DNA of 10,836 bases from CAYZQE01 sp964480635 (lineage in GTDB: Bacteria; Pseudomonadota; Gammaproteobacteria; GCA-001735895): NCBI GenBank assembly GCA_964480635.1, contig CAYZQE010000082.1:1-10836 (forward strand). Reading direction: 5' to 3'. A program made the position numbers and the translations under genes. Position 1 is the stretch's first letter; each line of letters starts with the position of its first letter. Positions 1 to 7,504 of this stretch are shown piece after piece. The notes under the pieces are model-generated. The model made no database searches and had not been told where the DNA came from. It was given only the letters and a program-made list of their open reading frames with translations.

Positions 1-11
1 CCTGACCCTAG

Positions 12-425
12 TTGCTCCTAAAGTCGACGTTAGGAATGGATATACTGCGCTGTAAAGTGCCCCCTATGATACGTAAAGAATTGGTGATGCACTTGATTGT
101 CTATAACTGTATTCAGCAACTCATGTTGACGGCTGCCAAACCATCCAATTTATCGGTACGACAGATTAGTTTTAAGGGGAGTGTTCAGGCTATTCGGCAA
201 TGAGAGCCGCATCTGAATCAATCAACATTAAGTCGTGTTCAGAGGCTTGAATTAATGGATGCACTCTACGTAGCAATGGCTGATAAAAAAGTACAAGAAC
301 GGCTTGGGCGACAAGAGCCACGAGCGGTAAAAAGAAGGCCTAAACCATTCAGGTTAATGACGGTTACAAGGCACGAAATGCAAGACATTTTAGTTCAAGA
401 GAAAAAGCGTGCTAAAGCGGCTTAA
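12..425 (+). pseudogene. IS4-family transposase, C-terminal remnant with in-frame stop
   Basis: This is the tail of a DDE transposase that once moved an IS4-family insertion sequence. Reading from 12, the frame gives KSTLGMDILRCKVPPMIRKE, then HLIVYN and QISFKGSVQAIRQ, all typical of the IS4 C-terminal region. A TGA at 201-203 interrupts it. The same frame continues without a shift to TAA at 423-425 and includes GRQEPRAVKRRPKPF, a hallmark of IS4-family C-termini. The TGA sits where a Trp codon (TGG) would read naturally, so a single G-to-A change explains it. Upstream, the frame is closed by TGA at 3-5 and TAG at 9-11. The bases at 4-28 look like a damaged copy of the usual DLRxIK codons, so a small indel there is likely. 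The catalytic core lies outside the window or is lost. The copy is therefore dead. Family assignment is from remembered motifs and is fairly secure. Confidence 0.85.
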
Positions 426-635
426 CTTAGTGCCATTCAGGTCTGATACATTAACTTAATGATGCTTTTTAGGATTATACGCTGAAAACCAAAACCATCT
501 ACGCGCTGTATTGCTTGCTGATGTTATAGACCTTTCAATGAATGACTGCCTACGTCTTATTTGCATGAAGAAACAGGTAAAAGTAAAATTTAAAGTCACT
601 ATTACCTTATAGACACGCACAATAAGGCTCATTAA
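426..635. other. Non-coding stretch between transposase remnant and MITE
   Basis: No gene can be supported here. The first part (about 426-460) probably holds the outer end of the IS4-type element, but its partner terminal repeat is not in the window, so no end can be assigned. A plus-strand frame is open from 463 to the TAG at 610-612 (about 49 codons). It has no convincing start or ribosome binding site and no recognisable family, so it may be a decayed gene fragment or chance. Confidence 0.5.
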
Positions 636-792
636 GGAGACACTGAATAACCGCGATTAGAATTTTACTGAGAAAAAATGTGCGTCAAGTTTCGTTAAAT
701 GCGTCGTAATAGCTGGCTATTGCGTCGAATTTAACGGAAGTTGTCGTGCATTTTAGCCAGTAAAAAATAATTGGCGGTTGTTCAGTGTCACC
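636..792. mobile_element. MITE-like near-palindromic element, 157 bp
   Basis: The ends GGAGACACTGAATAACCGC (636-654) and the reverse complement of 774-792 (GGTGACACTGAACAACCGC) match at 17 of 19 positions. Similarity continues inward with mismatches and small indels, including CGTTAAAT in both arms. It meets at a near-perfect centre, AATAGC-TG-GCTATT (708-721). The centre falls on the midpoint of the two ends, so the whole element can fold into one long hairpin. TTAA flanks both sides (632-635 and 793-796), which fits a 4-bp target duplication, although TTAA is itself a palindrome and could be part of the repeat. There is no coding capacity. The YTAR-type target and the GG start are compatible with mobilisation by an IS5-group transposase; that is inference. 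It lies 27 bp past the cusA-like stop codon and could also end transcription there. Confidence 0.8.
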
Positions 793-819
793 TTAAATGA
801 ACCTTAAAACACGTCTATG

Positions 820-3800
820 CTATTTCTGTTCGATAACAAGAGGTACTGTCACATCATCATCAATCATATCTGTTTCAATCACATCCGCGTCAATCACTTG
901 GTCTTTCTTTTTATCTTTTTTGGGTTTTAGCCCTATTGATTTCCATAGGAAATAAATAGCCGGAATAACCAGCAAAGTTAAAATTAAAGAGCTTATCATG
1001 CCGCCTATCATAGGGCCTGCAATTCGTTGCATAACTTCGGCCCCTGTGCCCTTACTAAACATAATAGGCACAAGCCCGATAACAATAGTTGCAACAGTCA
1101 TCAGAATTGGGCGCACTCGCCTTCCTGCGCCATCCAAGACAGATTGCTTTACTTCATCTATGGTTAAATCACGTTTTTCTGCGCTGGCAATTTCTTTTGC
1201 ACTTTTATAGGACTGATTTAAATACAGCAGCATCAATACACCAATTTCGACGGTAACACCTGCCAATGCGATAAAACCAACACCGACAGCAACCGACATT
1301 TCGAAGCCTAATAGGTACATTAGCCAAACACCACCGACTAGTGCAAAGGGTAAGGTTCCCATAATAATCATCACTTCTATCACATTTCTAAAGTTTATAT
1401 AGAGCAGTAATATGATGATAGCTAGGGTAAAAGGTATCACGATGGATAGACGTTCTTTTGCTCGAACTAAGTATTCATATTGCCCTGACCATGTGATCGA
1501 ATAACCAGCAGGCAATTGGACCTGTTCGGCAACAATTCGCTGTGCTTCTTCGACATAAGAGCCTAAATCTCGGCCTTCTATATCGACTAGTGTCCAGCCA
1601 TTTAATCGCGCATTTTCACTTTTGATGGCGGGTGGGCCATCTTCAATTCGAATGTCTGCCACATCGGCTAAGGCGATACGTTGATTGTTTTTAGTGATGA
1701 GTGGTAATAAGCGTATCTTTTCTACCGAATCTCGATACGTTTGAGGGTATCGAATACTGATAGGGTAGCGTTCTAAACCTTCTATGGTTTGCGCCACTTG
1801 CATTCCGCCAATAGCCGTTATAATCACTTCTTGCACATCGGCAATATTCAATCCATATCGTGCGGCTTTAATACGATCAATATCCGCTTTAATATAGCGC
1901 CCTCCTGCTACTCGTTCTGAATACACTGAGGCCGTGCCTTCGACATCTTTTAAAACAACTTCTAAACGTTTACCAATTTTTTCAATTTCTGATAACTCTG
2001 GCCCTGCGACTTTAATGCCTACTGGGGTTTTAATGCCCGTTGCTAGCATGTCAATTCGTGTTTTTATGGGCATAACCCATGCGTTAGTTAAACCGGGGAA
2101 ATTAACCAAATCATCAAACTCTTTACGCAATGACTCAGTGGTCACACCTTCGCGCCACTCTGATTTTGGCTTGAGTTGAATTAACGTTTCAATCATGGTT
2201 AAGGGTGCAGGATCTGTTGCCGAGTCTGCTCGACCTATTTTACCAAATACGGTAATCACTTCTGGCACTGTTTTAATCAGTTTATCGGTTTGTTGCAATA
2301 ACTCACGAGCCTTGCCTATTGAAATACCTGGATAGGTTGTTGGCATATACATTAAATCACCTTCATCTAATGCGGGCATAAATTCGCTACCAATTTGGCT
2401 GGCAGGCCATAAACCGAGAATTAGCACTAACAAAGCAATAAAAATCATTGTTTTAGGGCCATCTAAAGCTGCTTTTATAACGGGTAAATAGACCCATGTA
2501 ACCGCTCTATTAATCGGATTTTTTTGCTCGGGCAACACTTTACCTCGAACAAAGTAGCCCATTAATACAGGCACTAAGGTAATGGATAAACCTGCGGCGA
2601 CCGCCATGGCATAGGTTTTAGTGTAGGCCAATGGTGTAAACATTTTTCCTTCTTGAGCTTCTAGGGTAAACACGGGCAAGAAGCTTAAAGTAATGATTAA
2701 TAATGCAAAAAATAGTGATGGACCCACTTCGCTGGCCGCTTCGCCTATCACTCGCCATCGGTTTTCATCCGTTAGCGGTGTTTTTTCGATATGTTTGTGC
2801 AGCGTTTCGACCATCACTATGGCACCATCCACCATCGCGCCAATGGCAATAGCAATGCCGCCTAAAGACATGATGTTGGCATTCAGTCCTTGTGCATGCA
2901 TAATAATAAATGCACCTAAAATACCAATGGGTAAGCTAACAAGAATGACCAATGAAGAACGAAAGTGAAATAAGAAAATAGCGCAGACGATAACCACCAC
3001 AATAAATTCTTCCATCAACTTTTGAAATAAGTTATCCACAGCGCTATTAATTAATGTAGATCGGTCATAGGTGGTGATTATTTCAACACCTTCTGGCAAA
3101 CCTAACTTTAATTCGTCTAGTTTTTTCTTAATGAGCTTAATCGTTGCTTGTGCATTTTCACCAAAACGCATGACAACATAAGCTCCGACCACTTCACCTT
3201 CGCCATCTAACTCAGCAATACCACGACGTAATTGAGGACCCGCCACCACATCGGCAACATCTCTTAACAATATGGGCGTGCCATTTTTATTTAAGCCCAA
3301 GGGAATAAGCTTTATATCTTCGACACCACTTAAATATCCCGTGGCCGTTACCATATATTCTGCCTCAGCCATTTCAACAACTGATGCGCCTGCTTCTTGG
3401 TTGCTTTGGTTAATTGCTGATCGAATTAAACTAAGAGGAATGCCATAGGCTCGTAAGCTTTCTGGGTCAACAATGACTTGGTATTGCTTTACCATACCGC
3501 CAATGGTCGCTACTTCTGACACACCGGGGACGGTTTGCAATTCATACCGTAAAAACCAGTCCTGTAAACTACGCAATTGACTCAGATCAGTTTTGCCTGT
3601 CCTATCAACTAATGCATAACCATAAACCCACCCTACTCCAGTGGCATCTGGGCCTAATTGCGATTTGGCATTGGCAGGCAATGATGAGGCGACTTGATTT
3701 AAATATTCAAGCACGCGTGAACGCGCCCAATATAAGTCTGTTCCTTCTTCAAAAATAACGTACACATATGAATCACCAAAAAAAGAAAAGCCTCTGACCG

Positions 3801-4041
3801 TCACTGCTTTTGGCACGGAGAGCATGGCCGTTGTCAGAGGATAGGTGACTTGGTCTTCAACCACTTGAGGTGCTTGCCCTGGGAAACTGGTTTTAACGAT
3901 GACTTGTACATCTGATAAATCTGGTATGGCATCAACAGGGGTTTGTTTTACCGCATAAATGCCTGCCATAAATATTACAAATGCTGCCAATACAACAAAC
4001 GCTCTATTTCTTATTGACCAATAGATGACTGATGAAATCAT
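820..4041 (-). CDS. cusA: CusA-like heavy-metal RND efflux pump (Cu+/Ag+)
   Basis: Inner-membrane proton-driven pump of the HME-RND family, 1073 residues (E. coli CusA is 1047). It starts with a first membrane helix at about 12-30, followed by TPVDAIPDLSDVQVIV, a family hallmark. The AIGAMVD segment (399-405) with Asp405 in TM4 marks the monovalent-metal (HME4) group. Met566, Met616 and Met665 have the same spacing as the E. coli metal-binding triad Met573/623/672. Asp405 and Glu932 match the proton-relay acids Asp405 and Glu939, but the position of Lys984 is Ile979 (RVRPILMT). Intramembrane relay methionines 391, 403, 410, 479, 494 and 1004 appear kept, while Met271 is Leu271. A charged tail (1039-1073) goes beyond the usual end. 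The ATG overlaps the cusB-like stop (ATGA), so the two are translationally coupled. Residue matches to E. coli are from memory. Confidence 0.95.
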   Translation of the reverse strand: MISSVIYWSIRNRAFVVLAAFVIFMAGIYAVKQTPVDAIPDLSDVQVIVKTSFPGQAPQVVEDQVTYPLTTAMLSVPKAVTVRGFSFFGDSYVYVIFEEGTDLYWARSRVLEYLNQVASSLPANAKSQLGPDATGVGWVYGYALVDRTGKTDLSQLRSLQDWFLRYELQTVPGVSEVATIGGMVKQYQVIVDPESLRAYGIPLSLIRSAINQSNQEAGASVVEMAEAEYMVTATGYLSGVEDIKLIPLGLNKNGTPILLRDVADVVAGPQLRRGIAELDGEGEVVGAYVVMRFGENAQATIKLIKKKLDELKLGLPEGVEIITTYDRSTLINSAVDNLFQKLMEEFIVVVIVCAIFLFHFRSSLVILVSLPIGILGAFIIMHAQGLNANIMSLGGIAIAIGAMVDGAIVMVETLHKHIEKTPLTDENRWRVIGEAASEVGPSLFFALLIITLSFLPVFTLEAQEGKMFTPLAYTKTYAMAVAAGLSITLVPVLMGYFVRGKVLPEQKNPINRAVTWVYLPVIKAALDGPKTMIFIALLVLILGLWPASQIGSEFMPALDEGDLMYMPTTYPGISIGKARELLQQTDKLIKTVPEVITVFGKIGRADSATDPAPLTMIETLIQLKPKSEWREGVTTESLRKEFDDLVNFPGLTNAWVMPIKTRIDMLATGIKTPVGIKVAGPELSEIEKIGKRLEVVLKDVEGTASVYSERVAGGRYIKADIDRIKAARYGLNIADVQEVIITAIGGMQVAQTIEGLERYPISIRYPQTYRDSVEKIRLLPLITKNNQRIALADVADIRIEDGPPAIKSENARLNGWTLVDIEGRDLGSYVEEAQRIVAEQVQLPAGYSITWSGQYEYLVRAKERLSIVIPFTLAIIILLLYINFRNVIEVMIIMGTLPFALVGGVWLMYLLGFEMSVAVGVGFIALAGVTVEIGVLMLLYLNQSYKSAKEIASAEKRDLTIDEVKQSVLDGAGRRVRPILMTVATIVIGLVPIMFSKGTGAEVMQRIAGPMIGGMISSLILTLLVIPAIYFLWKSIGLKPKKDKKKDQVIDADVIETDMIDDDVTVPLVIEQK

Positions 4042-5711
4042 GGTGCTACCTGCTTATTAAAATCTACAATTTTAATAGAGCCACTGCTGTGCTTTTCAAC
4101 TAAGAAGTTATAATCTTCATTATTTTCAAAAACTTCAATATTCACGCTAGCATCAACAGGAAAGTCCATTTTCATGGATGGCCACCCCCAGCTTTCGACA
4201 GGCCCATGTTGCAACTTTAAGATAGAATCTTGTACCATGACGGAAACAACAGTACCTTTTACCCAAGCTTGATTCTCTTTCAATAAGTTAAGTTTAGCCC
4301 CGCCCATCGGCATCATATCCATCATGCCATCGCTTTTATCATCGCCTTTCATGTCCATCATGGTCATGTCATTCGTCTCAGGTTCAGTCATACGGGCAAA
4401 TGCTGCGGTTAAGCTCGACTCTGAGTCAATAAGAAATTGAGCTGAGGTCACTATTAAATCATTCTCATTAATGCCTTCAAGAATTTCTATAAACTCAGAG
4501 TTTTCATGGCCTATTTTCACCACAACGGATTTAAATTTACCATCACCCAGCGCCTTAACGACTCTATCCATACGACCACTGCGAATAATCGCTTCACGTT
4601 TTACTAATAAAGTCTCACCTTCAGCTTGACTATGTATCGTTAAGCGAGAAAACATATTCGGCTTTAACAACCCTTCTTTATTGTCAAAACGAACACGCAC
4701 ACGCAAAGTGCGTGTGTCTTTATCTAAGATCGGGTCGATAAAATCAACAGTACCTTGCCATTCCCTTTGCGGATAAGCCGTCACGCTCATGTCAACGGCT
4801 TGCCCCACTTTTACCCAACCAATTTGTCGTTCAAATACTTCGGCAATCACCCAGACAGTATCAATTTGAGCAATGGTTAATACTTCCATAGACGGTTTAA
4901 TAAACATACCCTCTCTAATTTTCAATTCTTTGATAAAACCATCATTTTTAGACGTATAATCAATACGCTGGCGTACTTTACGGGTTTTTGTTAATTGCTT
5001 TATATGCCAGTTATTCACCCCTAATGCTTTTAAACGATCTTTTGATGCGTTTATTAACAGTCTATTATTACTGTTTAATGCCGTTAGGTACTCCTCTTGA
5101 GCATTCACTAAAATGGGGCTGTATAATTCAAATAACTTCTGTCCTTTTTTTACTGTATCCCCTGTCGCTTTAACCACTAATTTTTCAATCCAGCCTTCAA
5201 CACGAGTATGTAAGTGAAACAGCTTTTCTTCATCAATTGAAATAAATCCAACCGTATTAATTTCGTGATTTAATGTTCCTTTTTTTACTCTAGCGGTGCG
5301 TACGCCTAAATTATTTTGTACGACGGGAGAGATTTTAACCACACCCTCTTCAGCGCCTTCTTCGGCATAAAAAGGCACTAGATCCATACCCATGGGGGAT
5401 TGACCTGGTTTATCTTTACGAAAGTTTGAATCCATTGGAGCAACCCAATATAAAATTTCTGGTTCCTTTTTTTGCTCTTTAAAAACGGGCACTAAATCCA
5501 TACCCATGGGGGATTGCCCCGGTTTGTCTTTACGATAATTTGCATCCATCGGAGCAACCCAATAATCGACCTCTGGCTCACCAGAAGCACCATCGGATGT
5601 CTCTTGTATCACGCCAGCTATTTGTAACTGTAGCTGTACAAAAGGCTGCAAAAAATAGCCCAGCACTAGGCCAATGCTTAAAACAATAAAACCTGATAAA
5701 AGTCTGTTCAT
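4038..5711 (-). CDS. cusB: CusB-like periplasmic adaptor with two HMBDs and a fused CusF-like domain
   Basis: Membrane-fusion protein linking the RND pump to the outer-membrane channel, 557 residues. An N-terminal hydrophobic segment (5-22) acts as signal or anchor. Two heavy-metal-binding domains follow (about 49-77 and 87-115), each with YWVAPMD, then KPGQSPMGMDLVP. The lipoyl/hairpin/barrel adaptor core spans about 125-435. A Met-rich linker (441-469) holds ten Met in 29 residues. The C-terminal domain (about 473-553) resembles CusF: His502, Trp510, Met513 and Met515 in HGPVESWGWPSMKM reproduce the spacing of CusF His36/Trp44/Met47/Met49. The adaptor thus carries its own metal chaperone, and no separate cusF is present. 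The gene begins 50 nt after the cusC-like stop, with a good Shine-Dalgarno (AGGA, 8 nt before the ATG). Cu+/Ag+ specificity is well supported by family knowledge. Confidence 0.94.
   Translation of the reverse strand: MNRLLSGFIVLSIGLVLGYFLQPFVQLQLQIAGVIQETSDGASGEPEVDYWVAPMDANYRKDKPGQSPMGMDLVPVFKEQKKEPEILYWVAPMDSNFRKDKPGQSPMGMDLVPFYAEEGAEEGVVKISPVVQNNLGVRTARVKKGTLNHEINTVGFISIDEEKLFHLHTRVEGWIEKLVVKATGDTVKKGQKLFELYSPILVNAQEEYLTALNSNNRLLINASKDRLKALGVNNWHIKQLTKTRKVRQRIDYTSKNDGFIKELKIREGMFIKPSMEVLTIAQIDTVWVIAEVFERQIGWVKVGQAVDMSVTAYPQREWQGTVDFIDPILDKDTRTLRVRVRFDNKEGLLKPNMFSRLTIHSQAEGETLLVKREAIIRSGRMDRVVKALGDGKFKSVVVKIGHENSEFIEILEGINENDLIVTSAQFLIDSESSLTAAFARMTEPETNDMTMMDMKGDDKSDGMMDMMPMGGAKLNLLKENQAWVKGTVVSVMVQDSILKLQHGPVESWGWPSMKMDFPVDASVNIEVFENNEDYNFLVEKHSSGSIKIVDFNKQVAP
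5374..5564 (-). repeat. Direct repeat encoding the tandem HMBDs
   Basis: Bases 5374-5450 and 5488-5564 are diverged direct copies of about 77 bp at an exact 114-bp offset, equal to 38 codons. Both contain ATCCATACCCATGGGGGATT and CAACCCAATA. The repeat lies inside the cusB-like gene and is an internal domain duplication. The high nucleotide match suggests a fairly recent duplication or gene conversion. Confidence 0.85.
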
Positions 5712-5734
5712 ATCTCTATTCCTAAAATAAGCAC

Positions 5735-5754
5735 TCTATGTCTGAAAACATAGA
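5735..5754 (-). other. Small hairpin in the cusC-cusB gap
   Basis: TCTATGT (5735-5741) and ACATAGA (5748-5754) form a 7-bp stem with a 6-nt loop in the 50-nt gap between the cusC-like stop and the cusB-like ribosome binding site. No T-run follows it, so it is not a rho-independent terminator. It might influence mRNA processing or the relative expression of the two genes. It could also be chance in AT-rich DNA. Confidence 0.35.
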
Positions 5755-5761
5755 ATGTTGA

Positions 5762-7048
5762 TTAATGGGTTGTTGGTACAAAATATAAAATTTTGCTTTG
5801 TGCTTGACGTATATCAGTCGCAATACGTTCTGCATCGAGTTTGGCATTTAAGTCATCCATATAAGCTCGCAACACATCTGCAAAATTACCTCGGTCGGAC
5901 TGATAAGCAATGATAGATGATTGGGATTGTTGCTTGGCCTGCGGCAACAGGATGTTGTTATACAAGTTTTGGCGTTTTATTAAAATTTCTTTGTTAAACA
6001 GTTGTTGCTGTAATTGAGAAACTAATAATCTTATAATTTCTAATCGTTTATTTTTTAACGATTGGTAGTCATACTCTTTTGCTAAACGCTTTTTATCTTG
6101 GCGTTTCTCAGCAAAAAAAGGTAGGTCGAAGGTTGCAGCAACGGATAAAAAGTCAGCGCGATCTTTACCACTTGGGTCATCACCTCGATAACCATAACTA
6201 ACATTTAAGCCCCATCCCGAATTCAAACTTTCTTCAATTAACTGAATGTCTTTTCGAGCCAGTTGAATTTGCATATCTATCTGTAATACTTTGGGGTGTC
6301 TTAAAAAGTGTACTTTTAATTCATCAACATCATTTTGTATAAACGTAGCAGGCAATTGGGGTGTTTTCGCACTCAATTTTAGGCGACTAAATTCATGCCC
6401 GATCCATCTGGATAACTTAGAGCGCTGAATTGTAATTTTTTGGTCTATTTTAGCTAAACGGTCATCTAAGCGACTTAACCCTAATTGTGCGCGAATTAAA
6501 TCTTGCTGATTATTTTTACCCACTGAAAATAAGGATTGCACGATATCAACCAGCTGAGAAAACAACTTTTTATTTTTTAAAATTGTTGCTTTCGCGGTTT
6601 CTAAATAAAATATTTCTAAATAAGCTAAACGTACTTCTTTTAAAATAGTTAGCTTTCGCCCAGAAATTTTAGAATCAATGAGTTCGGACATTTTAATGGA
6701 TTTTTGCTGTTTAAGCTCCAAGGTATTACCCGATGGGAACTGCTGAAGATAACTCACTTTTAACTGGGTCATCGGCTCTTGTCCAAAGTCGAATGTGTCC
6801 GTTGGCAAATTATTTAGCCCTATTCGAATTTTGGGGTCCATTAATTGGGCATCCGCGACAGATTTTTCCATCATTGATCTTGCTTGTAATTTTTGACTAA
6901 GCAGACCGGGCTCATCCCTAAGTGCTAATATTTCTGCTTGCACTAATGTTAAATTATTAGCACCAACAATAGGTGACATCAATAATATTATTAAACTTAG
7001 AGCTAATAAGTGACTATTATTCGGTAAAAAAGAGCGTAAAAAAAACAT
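5762..7048 (-). CDS. cusC: TolC-family outer-membrane channel (CusC-like)
   Basis: Outer-membrane efflux protein (OEP/TolC family), 428 residues, the exit duct of the tripartite pump. A hydrophobic signal peptide (about 12-30) ends near SPIVGA/NN. The rest is the heptad-rich, Gln/Lys/Leu-rich alternation of the long TolC helices. Two OEP-like halves are visible: one around 35-225, and one from about 245 to 420 with LNSGWGLNVSYGYRGDD and FLSVAATFDLPFF as likely beta segments. No cysteine is present anywhere, so unlike E. coli CusC it is not a lipoprotein. It is somewhat shorter than E. coli CusC (about 457). The start is chosen because it gives an intact signal peptide; the Shine-Dalgarno is weak (GGA about 8 nt upstream). 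Position next to the cusBA-like genes defines its role better than sequence does. Confidence 0.9.
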   Translation of the reverse strand: MFFLRSFLPNNSHLLALSLIILLMSPIVGANNLTLVQAEILALRDEPGLLSQKLQARSMMEKSVADAQLMDPKIRIGLNNLPTDTFDFGQEPMTQLKVSYLQQFPSGNTLELKQQKSIKMSELIDSKISGRKLTILKEVRLAYLEIFYLETAKATILKNKKLFSQLVDIVQSLFSVGKNNQQDLIRAQLGLSRLDDRLAKIDQKITIQRSKLSRWIGHEFSRLKLSAKTPQLPATFIQNDVDELKVHFLRHPKVLQIDMQIQLARKDIQLIEESLNSGWGLNVSYGYRGDDPSGKDRADFLSVAATFDLPFFAEKRQDKKRLAKEYDYQSLKNKRLEIIRLLVSQLQQQLFNKEILIKRQNLYNNILLPQAKQQSQSSIIAYQSDRGNFADVLRAYMDDLNAKLDAERIATDIRQAQSKILYFVPTTH

Positions 7049-7085
7049 ATAAATTCCAAATCCATTCAGGCAGAAGCGCTGAACT

Positions 7086-7113
7086 ATTATAAATAATAAC
7101 TTTCGTTTTTAAA
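7086..7113 (-). promoter_or_regulatory. Candidate sigma70 promoter ahead of the cusC-like gene
   Basis: On the minus strand a perfect TATAAT (-10, 7086-7091) lies 16 bp from TTTAAA (-35, 7108-7113, four of six consensus bases). The -10 ends 37 nt before the ATG of the cusC-like gene. This could give the three pump genes their own promoter in addition to read-through from the small gene upstream. AT-rich spacers often contain such matches by chance. Confidence 0.45.
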
Positions 7114-7125
7114 AAAGTGACTCAC

Positions 7126-7148
7126 AATTGAATTGATTAAATTCAATT
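7126..7148 (-). other. Inverted repeat after the small metal-binding gene
   Basis: AATTGAATT (7126-7134) and AATTCAATT (7140-7148) are a perfect 9-bp inverted repeat with a 5-nt centre. It begins 11 nt past the stop of the small Cys/His protein and just upstream of the candidate promoter of the cusC-like gene. The stem is almost all A/T and the nearest T-run on the minus strand is some 6 nt away. It is a poor terminator and more likely an operator or an mRNA-end hairpin. Confidence 0.4.
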
Positions 7149-7159
7149 TGTAGATGGAA

Positions 7160-7477
7160 TTAAGTGCGCGGTGGGCGTAAAAGAACAGCTAAAGTTTGAA
7201 GGGTAAATGGTTGAACAATGTCACGTAATGATAACGATAATGTGACATCACTTAACAGATGCTGGGATGGCATTAATGCAACCGAAGGCGCTGCATTAGT
7301 GCATTGATTCATATCATCACAATGCTCACAATGTTCCATACCATTCTGATTATCATCGCCTAACGTCATAGTATGGCAAGGAATATTATTGTCGTTAAGC
7401 TGAACAGCAGCGATTGTTTTTAACGGCATAAGAGCCAATAAAAGTATTAACGAAAAGGATAGAAGCTGTTTAATCAT
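7160..7477 (-). CDS. Small exported Cys/His/Met-rich putative metal-binding protein (CopL/DUF2946-like)
   Basis: A 105-residue protein. Residues 1-24 form a classic signal peptide (MIKQLLSFSLILLLALMPLK, then TIAA), so the mature protein is periplasmic. Likely soft-metal ligands cluster at Cys34, His35, Met37, Met47, His49, Cys50, His52, Cys53, Met56 and Cys59, including HCEHC. The C-terminus ends in LLRPPRT; a terminal PPR/PPI-type motif recurs in small copper- and metal-linked proteins such as the CopL and DUF2946 groups. That comparison is from memory, so no gene name is given. It is the first gene of the resistance block, 111 nt ahead of the cusC-like gene. It may bind copper in the periplasm or modulate the response to it. 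The start fits the signal peptide, although no strong Shine-Dalgarno precedes it. Confidence 0.75.
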   Translation of the reverse strand: MIKQLLSFSLILLLALMPLKTIAAVQLNDNNIPCHTMTLGDDNQNGMEHCEHCDDMNQCTNAAPSVALMPSQHLLSDVTLSLSLRDIVQPFTLQTLAVLLRPPRT

Positions 7478-7504
7478 TGAATAAAAGACTGTAATGTAAG
7501 CGCT

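Noticed and set aside
463..612. Open plus-strand frame of about 49 codons between the transposase remnant and the MITE.
   Set aside because: No start with a ribosome binding site, no recognisable family, and it sits in mobile-element debris.
701..728. Repeated GCGTCG inside the MITE as a small direct-repeat array or CRISPR-like unit.
   Set aside because: Only two close copies on either side of the palindrome centre; no regular spacers.
998..2968. Several plus-strand open frames of 70-91 codons opposite the pump gene.
   Set aside because: They are antisense to a certain RND gene, lack ribosome binding sites and show no protein-like motifs.
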